From: Pedobacter antarcticus
GTDB taxonomy: Bacteria > Bacteroidota > Bacteroidia > Sphingobacteriales > Sphingobacteriaceae
Assembly: GCF_900112985.1 (NCBI RefSeq)
Contig: NZ_FONS01000014.1
Span: 37,829-101,828, forward strand
Direction: 5' to 3'
Length of the DNA: 64,000 bases
The translations under genes were made by a program, and so were the position numbers. Below are positions 36,517-44,804 of this stretch, in pieces (within the stretch, counting starts at the first letter, position 1; each line of letters opens with the position of its first letter). A model generated the notes under the pieces. That model did not search any database and was not told the origin of the DNA. It was given only the letters and a program-made list of their open reading frames with translations.

Positions 36517-37122
36517 TTATTTTGAGTTTTCAATGCGCCTGCTAAATACATCGATATTTTCTTGTTTTCCCTCTTGTAGCTTCCCGCTGCAATAAGAAGT
36601 AAAAAACCGGTGCTCTTTGAGAAAATCAAGGGTAATATTGTCCCATTCCCTACCGACAGAAAGCCCCCTTAGCCCCCATTCTTTCTTCAGCAATTCATCG
36701 GTCATCAGGAACTCGTCAGTCCCCAGGTTGTAGGTGTCCGCATCGCAGATGATCTCTTGTAAAAAGGTCTTTGGGCAGTGGGGTATCTTTGTGGCCATGA
36801 TGCATCCCCGGATATCTTCGATAATAACCGGGTCTATCCCATGCTCCAGTAAGAAAGGCTCCATGATGGCCACACTCTGCTGTTCATGACCCTGAGGCCC
36901 GGAAAAAAGGTGTCCTGTATCATGGAACCAGGAAGCTGTAAGCAGGATAAAGTGCTCGGTGATGCCAAGCCTGTAGTAGTTTGCTATTTCCAGCGTCCTT
37001 TCTACCACCCGCCTGGTATGTTCCAGATTATGGTAAACCAGTTGGGGATTAATGTGCTCATAGAATATAGCGGAAACATAAACAGGTAACTCCTTACTTA
37101 ATAACTTGATATTATTTTCCAT
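36517..37122 (-). CDS. HD-domain metal-dependent phosphohydrolase, 201 aa
   Basis: The HD fold motifs appear in order: YHNLEHTRRV near residue 30, ASWFHDTGH near 65 (the HD pair), HEQQSV near 78 and CDADTYNLG near 130. Such enzymes hydrolyse nucleotides or cyclic nucleotides with divalent metals. The substrate is unknown. It sits within the metal cluster between a small membrane protein and mgtC. Confidence 0.8.
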   Translation of the reverse strand: MENNIKLLSKELPVYVSAIFYEHINPQLVYHNLEHTRRVVERTLEIANYYRLGITEHFILLTASWFHDTGHLFSGPQGHEQQSVAIMEPFLLEHGIDPVIIEDIRGCIMATKIPHCPKTFLQEIICDADTYNLGTDEFLMTDELLKKEWGLRGLSVGREWDNITLDFLKEHRFFTSYCSGKLQEGKQENIDVFSRRIENSK

Positions 37123-37135
37123 CTTAATTAGTAAT

Positions 37136-37333
37136 TTACCAGTGTTTAATTAAATAATGACGAATCCTGAGAACTATAGCGGCAATAAGCAAAAGGGATG
37201 CTATTACAATAAGAATAATCTTTAATACCTTTTTAAATAAAGGAGTTGGCGGCACGACTTCTTTAGGCAAATCGTTAAATGTCTTAGGTTTATATTTTTT
37301 ATTTCTCCTACTGGGTATTGTATTTCTTTTCAT
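37136..37333 (-). CDS. Small single-pass membrane protein, 65 aa
   Basis: A very basic N-terminus (MKRNTIPSRRNKKYKPK) is followed by one membrane helix (LKIILIVIASLLLIAAIVL) and a short basic tail, giving an N-in topology. The start at 37333 avoids overlap with the DUF1345 gene. It lies 13 bp upstream of the HD gene. Function unknown. Confidence 0.5.
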   Translation of the reverse strand: MKRNTIPSRRNKKYKPKTFNDLPKEVVPPTPLFKKVLKIILIVIASLLLIAAIVLRIRHYLIKHW

Positions 37334-37355
37334 TATTATACTTTTTTGCGTGGGC

Positions 37356-38027
37356 TTATTTGGAGATAAGTCCGGAAATAACATTGATGGTGAGGGCTAC
37401 AATAATGGTATTAAAGGCAAAGGCCAAAACCCCGTGCATCCAGGCCAGCCTCCTGATCCTTTTGGAGGTAATCTGTACATCGGAAACCTGAAAAGTCATG
37501 CCTATTACAAAGGAGAAATAGGTAAAATCAAGATAGTCGGGCTCCTTTTCTTCGGGGAAGATCAGGCCACCAGGCTTTATCTTTTTGTCCTTATCGCCCC
37601 GCTCCATATCACAATAGTAAAAGTGGGCATAACGCAGCGTAAAAATGGTATGCACCAGCCACCAGGAACTGATGACACAGGCAAAGGGAACGACAATCTG
37701 ATAGACAATATCCTGTTTTGACTTTTCCGCACTCCCCTGCAAAAGGATAACAATCGCAAACAGGCTTGCAAAGGCAGCAGCAACGGCAAATAAAAACATC
37801 AGTGAGCGGCTGGAATCCTGGGCGTGAGCTTCATGCTTCACCTGGGCGGGGTGCGAGGTCAATATGGTAATCCAGGCAAGCGCCAGGCTGCTCAAGGCAT
37901 AGGCTAGCCAGGTTATCATGAAATGCATGGAGAAGGACAGACTACCATAGGTTGCCAAAAATACAAGCAGGGCAATGCCTAATGATATATATAGCTTATA
38001 GTGGGCATCCAGTTGGTAAATTTTCAT
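37356..38027 (-). CDS. DUF1345 membrane protein, 223 aa
   Basis: Five to six membrane segments are present, with the DUF1345 hallmarks: WWLVHTIFTLRYAHFYY in the middle and DYLDFTYFSFVIGMTFQVSDVQI near residue 165. The family is uncharacterised but is often found with ion-homeostasis genes. It is followed by the small membrane protein. Confidence 0.8.
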   Translation of the reverse strand: MKIYQLDAHYKLYISLGIALLVFLATYGSLSFSMHFMITWLAYALSSLALAWITILTSHPAQVKHEAHAQDSSRSLMFLFAVAAAFASLFAIVILLQGSAEKSKQDIVYQIVVPFACVISSWWLVHTIFTLRYAHFYYCDMERGDKDKKIKPGGLIFPEEKEPDYLDFTYFSFVIGMTFQVSDVQITSKRIRRLAWMHGVLAFAFNTIIVALTINVISGLISK

Positions 38028-38056
38028 ATAAATGTTTATAATAATGCTTTTAAGAC

Positions 38057-38800
38057 CTAAACAATTATCCCCAAGATCATAAAGATCAGGAACCCGGCAA
38101 AGAAAGCGGCAGTGTAAAACGGAGAATCCTTTTGTTCGTGAGCCTCTACGAGAAGTTCCTCGGTGACCAGAAACAATAAGGCCGCCGAGCCAAAAGAAAG
38201 TACGACTTCAAGCACCTTATCGCCCGTATAGTGCAGTACAAAAAATCCGATTGCTGCCCCCATTACAAATAACACGCTCAACCCCATCAGTATTAATAGG
38301 ATTTTCCTGCCTTTCATCTGCAATTTTAACAGGCTGCTACTTATAGCAAGGCCCAATGACAGACATTCCATTGCCAGGGCAAGGGCCAGCAGCATGCCCT
38401 CTTTTGCCCCGGCAGCAAACCCGATACCCAGCAATAGGCCATCCAGTAAAATATCAATGCCAATGGCGGTCAACATTCCCCAGGGAAGGAGCTGATCGCC
38501 TTTATTACCGGCCTCTTTGAGTTCCAGTTTAGCGGTATACCATTTAATGAGCAGCATGGAAGCAATACCCATTATAAACCCTGCAATAATCGCTATGGGT
38601 TTATGAATTTTGATCATGTCTGGCAATAACTCAACTGCTACTACAGAAAAAACCACCCCAGCAGCAAAATGAAGGATGATGCTTTGTACTGCCGCATTGG
38701 GCTTGCGGTAAAGAACACTTACCCCACCGGCAATCAGCAAGGCAACCGGGATGCAGGTAAGGCCCAGCTCTTTGCAAGAAATTATCAGTTTAATTGGCAT
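38057..38800 (-). CDS. ZIP-like metal transporter, 247 aa
   Basis: This is a seven- to eight-helix protein with FAAGVVFSVVAVELLPD near residue 45 and IDILLDGLLLGIGFAAG near 110, positions that hold the His/Glu metal ligands in ZIP transporters. Here Asp replaces several His, so substrate and direction are uncertain. Its start overlaps the end of the PAP2-like gene by 11 bp. Confidence 0.65.
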   Translation of the reverse strand: MPIKLIISCKELGLTCIPVALLIAGGVSVLYRKPNAAVQSIILHFAAGVVFSVVAVELLPDMIKIHKPIAIIAGFIMGIASMLLIKWYTAKLELKEAGNKGDQLLPWGMLTAIGIDILLDGLLLGIGFAAGAKEGMLLALALAMECLSLGLAISSSLLKLQMKGRKILLILMGLSVLFVMGAAIGFFVLHYTGDKVLEVVLSFGSAALLFLVTEELLVEAHEQKDSPFYTAAFFAGFLIFMILGIIV

Positions 38801-39446
38801 AATATCGATTTAAATAGTGTTTATAGGCCATAAATGACATATAGGACAGGGTTAAACCCATTAAGGCACCAAAAAAGATCTCATCGGGGTAATTCAGTCC
38901 ATTATATACACGGCTATAGAGAATTAAAGCTGCCCAGCTAAATAGGATCAGCTTCAGCAGCCGATAGCGCTGATTAAAGTACAGACTGAAAAATAGTGCT
39001 ATGCCAACAGCGGCGGAAGCTGCCGGAAGACATCCATAAGCTGCGCCCTTTCCAGCGGAACTGATATGTAATTGGAGGCCCAAATACTGTTGATACAGCG
39101 GACGCAGATGTTTAAAAAAATTATTGAACGTAAACAGAAATATGCTTTGGACACTAAGATATATGATTACAAAAGGGAGTATGCGCATAAAGCGAATTTT
39201 ATCATATGCCAATGCCATTAATAACAAGAAACAATAAAACGGAACCCAGAAGTAAAAATTTCCAACGTGAAGCATTACCTGATCCATAAAACGACTGTGG
39301 TGGCTGTTTGCCAAAATCAAAAGCATGTCATTCAATTCGCTGAGATCACTTACTATATGTGCGTCAGCAAGAATGAATGAAACTAGCAGCCCGGTAAAAA
39401 CTAAGGCTGTTATTACTACAAGAAAGTGGATGTTATTGGCTCTCAT
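38790..39446 (-). CDS. PAP2-like membrane protein without the catalytic residues, 218 aa
   Basis: The six-helix topology and the spacing of the three phosphatase motifs (C1, C2, C3) match PAP2, but the residues do not. KHLRP keeps only RP of motif C1. LPAASAAVG replaces PSGHAxxA in C2, losing the His. SRVYNGLNYPDE has Asn where C3 has the catalytic His. It is probably a pseudo-phosphatase with a binding, structural or transport role. Confidence 0.7.
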   Translation of the reverse strand: MRANNIHFLVVITALVFTGLLVSFILADAHIVSDLSELNDMLLILANSHHSRFMDQVMLHVGNFYFWVPFYCFLLLMALAYDKIRFMRILPFVIIYLSVQSIFLFTFNNFFKHLRPLYQQYLGLQLHISSAGKGAAYGCLPAASAAVGIALFFSLYFNQRYRLLKLILFSWAALILYSRVYNGLNYPDEIFFGALMGLTLSYMSFMAYKHYLNRYYAN

Positions 39447-39488
39447 TACAATACTGAATTAATAAATTAAATTCTATCGCATAAATAG

Positions 39489-40811
39489 CTATGAAGTAAA
39501 CTGTAGGTAAATAAGAAAAACAGCTGAAACTGACATAACCAGTAGCGTTGCAAAACCCAGGAAATTGGAAAGCTTTCCATTGGTGTATTCTCCCATGATT
39601 TTTTTATTGTTTGCGATGTGCAGCAGAATGGCGATGATCACAGGCGAAGTTAAACCGTATAAAATAGCAGTATATAACAGTGCGTCTACCGGACTGATGC
39701 CAATATAATTGAGTAGCAGCCCAATGACTACCGATATAATGATAATGGCATAGAACGGCTTTGCCTGATGAAACTTCTTATCCAGGTTGCCCTTCCATCC
39801 GAAGGTTTCCGATACAATATAGGAAAGGCTGCCGCTCAACACCGGAATGGCCAAAAAGCCAGTTCCAATCACCCCCAAGGCAAACAAAAGATAAGATGCC
39901 CGTCCCGCCACCGGTTCCAATGCCTTGGCCGCCTGTTCTACCGTATCAATCTGCCTGATTCCCTGGCTGTAGAGTGCAGTACCCGTAGCAAGGATGGTAA
40001 AGAACATGATCATGTTTGACAAGAGCATGCCCAGGTTTACATCCAGTCCCATTTTTTGGATCAGCAGCCCCATCAGCCGGTTTTCCCTGGTCTTATTCTC
40101 GGATCGGGTGCGATGGTCCCCGTTTATGTTCACCAGTCTTTTATTGATCATCACCTGGCGTTTGACCGCCTTTACATCTTCGGCCTCCATTGCCGTTTGC
40201 CAGAAAAAGAGGTAGGGTGAGATCGTTGTTCCAAGGATCGCAACCAGCATCCCTATAAAGTCCTTGTCCCATTTTATCGTTGGGATGAATGTTGCCTTTA
40301 ATACCGCCCCCCAATCCGGTTTGGTAAAGAACGGAACAATGATATAGAGCAGTAGGGTCAGACACAGGTATTTCAGAACCGAAACGAATTTGGAATACGG
40401 GAGATAAATGATAAAGAATAATAGAATGGCCGTAAACAGTACGCTAAATATCATGGCATGGACGGCGGGAAAGATCAGGTGCGCCACAGCGCCCATCCCG
40501 GCGATATCAGCCCCTATATTTAATATAATGGCAGGTACACTGAACAGGATCATCAGATAAAGAACAAATTTAGAATAATGCTTTTTTAGGGTAGTTGTCA
40601 GCCCAACGGCGGTAACCAGACCAATCCGGGCGCAGATTTCCTGAATCGCGGCCATTAAAGGAAAGGTGATGAGTACCGTCCAGAGTGTAGCTAGCCCATA
40701 TTTGGCACCGGCCTGTGAATAGGTCGCAATCCCTGACGGGTCATCGTCACTCGCACCAGTAACGACGCCCGGGCCTAAGGCCTTCAGGAATTTTTTTACT
40801 TTTCTAAGCAT
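39489..40811 (-). CDS. Nramp-family transporter with an altered metal site, 440 aa
   Basis: The eleven- to twelve-helix Nramp fold is clear (GPGVVTGASDDDPSG in TM1; LGTTISPYLFFWQ in TM6). Canonical Nramp has DPGN in TM1 and a Met-containing MPHN in TM6; here they read DPSG and SPYL. Loss of the Met suggests a hard ion such as Mg2+ or another non-thiophilic substrate, as in Nramp-related Mg transporters. The start at 40811 (MLRKVKKF) matches the family; a longer frame overlaps the ATPase gene. Confidence 0.8.
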   Translation of the reverse strand: MLRKVKKFLKALGPGVVTGASDDDPSGIATYSQAGAKYGLATLWTVLITFPLMAAIQEICARIGLVTAVGLTTTLKKHYSKFVLYLMILFSVPAIILNIGADIAGMGAVAHLIFPAVHAMIFSVLFTAILLFFIIYLPYSKFVSVLKYLCLTLLLYIIVPFFTKPDWGAVLKATFIPTIKWDKDFIGMLVAILGTTISPYLFFWQTAMEAEDVKAVKRQVMINKRLVNINGDHRTRSENKTRENRLMGLLIQKMGLDVNLGMLLSNMIMFFTILATGTALYSQGIRQIDTVEQAAKALEPVAGRASYLLFALGVIGTGFLAIPVLSGSLSYIVSETFGWKGNLDKKFHQAKPFYAIIIISVVIGLLLNYIGISPVDALLYTAILYGLTSPVIIAILLHIANNKKIMGEYTNGKLSNFLGFATLLVMSVSAVFLIYLQFTS

Positions 40812-40815
40812 GCTT

Positions 40816-42975
40816 TTATCCCTTTGATTTGGTGGACTCTTTTTGATCGTTTTTATAGGCAAGCAGACGAAGTGCATTCGCCACTACAACCAATGTGGAG
40901 CCTTCATGAGCCAACACTGCCAGTCCAATAGAGGTTATGCCTAAAATCGTTAGCGGTATCAGGGCGGCAACCACTCCCAAACTGATCCATAGGTTCTGTT
41001 TGATGATTCCTTTAGCCTTGCGGCTTAAGCCAATTGCAAAGGGAAGACTTTCAAGTTTATCCCCCATTAAGGCAATGTCGGCCGTTTCCAGGGCAACATC
41101 CGAACCCGCGGCACCCATGGCAATACCAACCGTACTTTTTGCCATTGCGGGGGCATCGTTCACGCCATCACCGACCATTGCCACCATTTTCTCGGATTTG
41201 TCCAGTTTTTTGACAGCTTCTACCTTATCTTCAGGCATTAGGTTACCAATGGCGTCAGTGATGCCGATCTGCTTTGCAACAGCTTCGGCTACCTGCTGGT
41301 TGTCGCCTGTCAGCATGATCATCTTTTTAATCCCCAATGCAGACAACTCATTGAGCACATTTTTTGCTTCTTTGCGTGGGACGTCCATTAACGAAAGTAT
41401 GCCGATGAAATCATTGTCCTGCTTGACCAGCATCGATGTATGTCCACCCTTTTCCAGATCCTCCACCTGTTTAATAATCTCGGCAGGCACATTATCTTTT
41501 TCAAACAATGCCTTATTCCCAATCAGTATTTTTTTACCTTCAACCTCTGCCTGGACGCCTCTTCCGGTAATGCCTTTTACCTTACTTGCCTCCGGCAAAG
41601 ATTGTTTTTTAAGTTTTTCCAAGCCTCCCTTAACAATGGCTTCAGCAAGGGGATGGTCGCTTAGTTTTTCTACGGATATTGCAATCAGTAGCAATGCTTC
41701 CTCAGAGCTTCCATTTAGTGGGATTACATTGGTCAATTGCGGTTTCCCTTCTGTAAGGGTACCAGTCTTATCGAAAGCAATTGCATTTAAAGAACCCAAA
41801 TCTTCTAAAGGTCTTCCTCCTTTGATCAGCACACCGCCACGCGCGGCACGGGCAACCCCGCTCAATACGGCGCTTGGCGTAGATATTGCCAGGGCGCAGG
41901 GACTGGCCGCAACCAGTACCGCCATTGCCCGGTAAAAACTTTTACTAAACGGCTCATCAATGACCAGGAACGCAAAGCAGAGCAGCGCTACCAAGACCAG
42001 CACAATCGGTACAAAATACTTTTCAAATTTATCGGTAAACAATTGGGTAGGGGATTTTTGCTTTTCCGCTTCATTTACCATTTTCACGAGCCGTGAAATG
42101 GTAGAATCCTTCGCTTCCTTAATCACTTTAACCTCCAATACGGAAGCGCCGTTTATGGTTCCAGCAAACACCCGGTATTGCGGTTTAATACTTTTTTCGC
42201 CAGTATAATCTTTGGCAGGATCGGGTACGGGCGATTTATCGACCGGTACGCTTTCTCCGGTTATGGGTGCCTGGTTTACGCTGCCCTCGCCTTTGATCAC
42301 CACGCCGTCGGCGGGAATTTTACTGTTGGGCTTAATAATGATGGTGTCGCCCAGTACCAGCTGTTCAATACCTATTTCTTCTTCTTTGCCATCCCGTACC
42401 ACCAGGGCGGTTGGGGGGGCAAGGCTGGTCAGCGCGGCAATGGATTTACGAGCTTTACCCATTGCATAATGTTCCAGTGCATGCCCCAAACTGAAAAGGA
42501 ATAGCAGCAGGGCCCCTTCCATCCATGAACCTAATATGGCAGCACCGATTGCAGCAACCAGCATTAAAAAATCAATCTCAAACCCGCCTTTCATTATGGT
42601 TTGAACTGCTTCTCTAGCCGTGAAGAAGCCCCCAAAGAAATAGGCAATTATATAAAGGATAAGACTAACCTGTTCGGGTATACCTGCCACATAAGATAAC
42701 CCAAAGCCCGCTCCCAGAGCAGCTCCACAAATCAATGAGAATATCAGCTCTGTATTTTTTCCAAAAACTCCGCCATGTTCATGTCCTTCTTCCTCCTTAT
42801 GATCAGCCTTGTTCTCCTTATGGGAATGTGACTGATCTTTGGAGTGGGTATCCTTGGTGATTTTCTGATCTGCCGCACTTTTAGGCTTGGGAGTTTTGCT
42901 TTCCCGGATATTCCCCGGACTATTTTTTGGGGCTGTTGGTTTTTTTGCCGGTTGTTTTTTATTATTGCTTTCCAT
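40816..42975 (-). CDS. P1B-4-type (Co/Fe-exporting) ATPase with His-rich N-terminus, 719 aa
   Basis: The first ~70 residues are Lys/Pro-rich and then His/Glu-rich (DQSHSHKENKADHKEEEGHEHGG). The core has TGES, the transport-site SPCAL near residue 358, DKTGTLTEG near 401, the HP motif (SDHPLAEA), GDGVNDAP near 601 and HEGST near 690. SPC with HEGxT defines P1B-4 ATPases such as CoaT and PfeT, which export Co2+ or Fe2+. The stop lies 4 bp before the Nramp-like gene start, so they are one transcription unit. Confidence 0.9.
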   Translation of the reverse strand: MESNNKKQPAKKPTAPKNSPGNIRESKTPKPKSAADQKITKDTHSKDQSHSHKENKADHKEEEGHEHGGVFGKNTELIFSLICGAALGAGFGLSYVAGIPEQVSLILYIIAYFFGGFFTAREAVQTIMKGGFEIDFLMLVAAIGAAILGSWMEGALLLFLFSLGHALEHYAMGKARKSIAALTSLAPPTALVVRDGKEEEIGIEQLVLGDTIIIKPNSKIPADGVVIKGEGSVNQAPITGESVPVDKSPVPDPAKDYTGEKSIKPQYRVFAGTINGASVLEVKVIKEAKDSTISRLVKMVNEAEKQKSPTQLFTDKFEKYFVPIVLVLVALLCFAFLVIDEPFSKSFYRAMAVLVAASPCALAISTPSAVLSGVARAARGGVLIKGGRPLEDLGSLNAIAFDKTGTLTEGKPQLTNVIPLNGSSEEALLLIAISVEKLSDHPLAEAIVKGGLEKLKKQSLPEASKVKGITGRGVQAEVEGKKILIGNKALFEKDNVPAEIIKQVEDLEKGGHTSMLVKQDNDFIGILSLMDVPRKEAKNVLNELSALGIKKMIMLTGDNQQVAEAVAKQIGITDAIGNLMPEDKVEAVKKLDKSEKMVAMVGDGVNDAPAMAKSTVGIAMGAAGSDVALETADIALMGDKLESLPFAIGLSRKAKGIIKQNLWISLGVVAALIPLTILGITSIGLAVLAHEGSTLVVVANALRLLAYKNDQKESTKSKG

Positions 42976-43058
42976 ATCAGGTAGATTTTTAAATTTTGAG
43001 CTTGGATAAGCTCTTTGCTGTGCAGTATTTTAAGTAGTTATAGTTACATAGGGCGGCA

Positions 43059-43087
43059 TAAAAAAGAGATGCCTTCCGAAGAAGGCA
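43059..43087 (-). terminator. Intrinsic terminator after the Csp-like gene
   Basis: TGCCTTC (43070-43076) and GAAGGCA (43081-43087) pair around CGAA. On the minus strand the stem is followed by a six- to seven-T run (43059-43065). It separates the copper-storage gene from the P1B-4 ATPase gene. Confidence 0.75.
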
Positions 43088-43105
43088 CCCCATCAGATGT
43101 GTGTA

Positions 43106-43450
43106 TTAATCCTGGTTTAATTTACTGTGATGCTCATGGCAGGCATCAGCACATTCGTTACAGGCCTGTGCGCATTTTTTGCAGTGTTCGTGATCGTGTT
43201 TAGCGCATTCCTGGGCGCACATCCGGCATGCTTTTTCGCAGATAAGCAAGAACTCATGTGCGATGTCTGATCCACGCTGCAACAAGCGGGCAGCGAGCAT
43301 GCAGATGTCCGCACAATCGATGTCCATTGGTATGCACTTTTCCATCATTGCGTTTTGGGCTTCTTTAAAGCCCTGGGCAGCACAGTTTTCACAGGCTAGG
43401 GCACAGTTCAGTAATTTCTGAATAAGTGCCTGGTGATTTTGATTTTCCAT
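43106..43450 (-). CDS. Csp-like four-helix-bundle copper-binding protein (DUF326), 114 aa
   Basis: Four helices lined with CxxxC and CxxC pairs (CALACENCAAQ, CADICMLAA, CEKACRMCAQEC, CKKCAQACNECADAC) and interleaved His are the mark of Csp copper storage proteins, which bind many Cu(I) in the bundle core. There is no signal peptide, so it is the cytosolic type. A degenerate paralogue is at 32110-32309. Confidence 0.85.
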   Translation of the reverse strand: MENQNHQALIQKLLNCALACENCAAQGFKEAQNAMMEKCIPMDIDCADICMLAARLLQRGSDIAHEFLLICEKACRMCAQECAKHDHEHCKKCAQACNECADACHEHHSKLNQD

Positions 43451-43536
43451 AATTAAAATAGATTAGTTATATGTAGATTTATTTCTACCACGTTTGACTG
43501 AATCATGTGCGTTATTTAATTATTTTAGTTCTTTTT

Positions 43537-44796
43537 TTAGTGACCTTCATGTTCTTCGCTATTTTTTAATTTCGATAGCAAATCATAGGCCCCTGATAAA
43601 ACTACTTTTCCTTTAACATCTAGATTTTTAGGTAGTTCTACTTGAATATATCCACCGTCACTTGTCCCGACAACTACTTCAATAATCTCAAAATGAAAGG
43701 ATTCGCCTTCAGCTTCCGATTCTGTTTCGGATTCCTTTGGGTCATGTTTATGACCCTTTTCCTCGCCATCATGTGCAGCTTCTTTTTTTCCTGATTTTGA
43801 AATAAAAATGTACTTTTTGCCCTGAAAATCCACGACAGAGGCTAGCGGCAGGGCCATGACCTGGCTGGTTCCTGTCTCTATCAAAGCTTTGAGGTAAGTT
43901 CCCGGAATAAAACCTTTGCTCCCTTTTGCAATGGCATGGACTGTAACGGTTTTGTCGGGTTTAATCTCCTTTCCTACCAGTTGAACCACGGCTTTTTGTT
44001 CAGTACTATCATTGGTCATTTTAAAGCGAACAACTTGTCCTGCCTTTACTTGGGAAGCATCCTTTTCGAATACATTTAATTCCACGTGAAGGTTAGAACT
44101 ATTTACGATTTCAAACATCACATCATTGGGATTTACAAATTTCCCTGTGTTGACGTTCACTTTGGTTACATAGCCACTAATTGGGGCATAGATATTTACC
44201 TGACTGCGTATATTCCCTGCGGTTAAATTTGCAGCATTGATGTTGATCAGCTGCAACCGCTGTCTAAGCGCACTCTCCCTGGCCAAAGTACTTTGATACT
44301 GTGAGCGTGACTGTTGCAGTGTTTTTTGGGAGTTTACATTCTGGTTTGCCAAGGTTTGCTGACGCTTGTATTCAGTATCGGTCAATTCAAGCTGGCTTTT
44401 ACTTTCAAGATAATCCTGCTGGAGTTGTACATATTCCTGGTTTTGTAAAACGGCAATTACTTGTCCTTTACTCACGCTGCTACCCTGTAAAAGAGGGGTG
44501 GATTTCACAATGCCTCCCATTTGCGTAGTGACGCTCACTAAATTTTGAGGAGGGACATCAATATATCCATTAACTTTTAGCAATCCGCTCAACGCTTTCA
44601 TCTCAGGTGAACCTAATTTAATGCCAATCGCATTATACTGTGACTGGGTTATCTCTACGGAATTTTCATTTTCCTCATGGTTTTCTTCAACTGAAACTGC
44701 TGCTTCAGGCTCTTTTTTGTTTCCACAAGAAGTTAAGAAAACAGCCAATGCAATAATATATGTGATCCGGCTGATGATTTGAATTGTTTTTTTCAT
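43537..44796 (-). CDS. Heavy-metal RND efflux adaptor (CusB/CzcB-like) lipoprotein, 419 aa
   Basis: A lipobox (AVFLTSCG) near residue 24 is followed by an acidic linker, the adaptor barrel and lipoyl halves (VSKGQVIAVL, then IYAPISGYVTKVNV) around an alpha hairpin (residues ~130-185). A His/Glu-rich insertion near residue 335 (HDGEEKGHKHDPKES) probably binds metal. It lies 8 bp downstream of the pump gene and ends the operon. Confidence 0.85.
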   Translation of the reverse strand: MKKTIQIISRITYIIALAVFLTSCGNKKEPEAAVSVEENHEENENSVEITQSQYNAIGIKLGSPEMKALSGLLKVNGYIDVPPQNLVSVTTQMGGIVKSTPLLQGSSVSKGQVIAVLQNQEYVQLQQDYLESKSQLELTDTEYKRQQTLANQNVNSQKTLQQSRSQYQSTLARESALRQRLQLININAANLTAGNIRSQVNIYAPISGYVTKVNVNTGKFVNPNDVMFEIVNSSNLHVELNVFEKDASQVKAGQVVRFKMTNDSTEQKAVVQLVGKEIKPDKTVTVHAIAKGSKGFIPGTYLKALIETGTSQVMALPLASVVDFQGKKYIFISKSGKKEAAHDGEEKGHKHDPKESETESEAEGESFHFEIIEVVVGTSDGGYIQVELPKNLDVKGKVVLSGAYDLLSKLKNSEEHEGH

Positions 44797-44804
44797 TTTA
44801 TTTT

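Noticed and set aside
40937..41935. A 332-codon open frame on the plus strand
   Set aside because: It is antisense to the conserved P1B-4 ATPase gene, is Ser/Pro-rich without family features, and arises from codon bias of the real gene.
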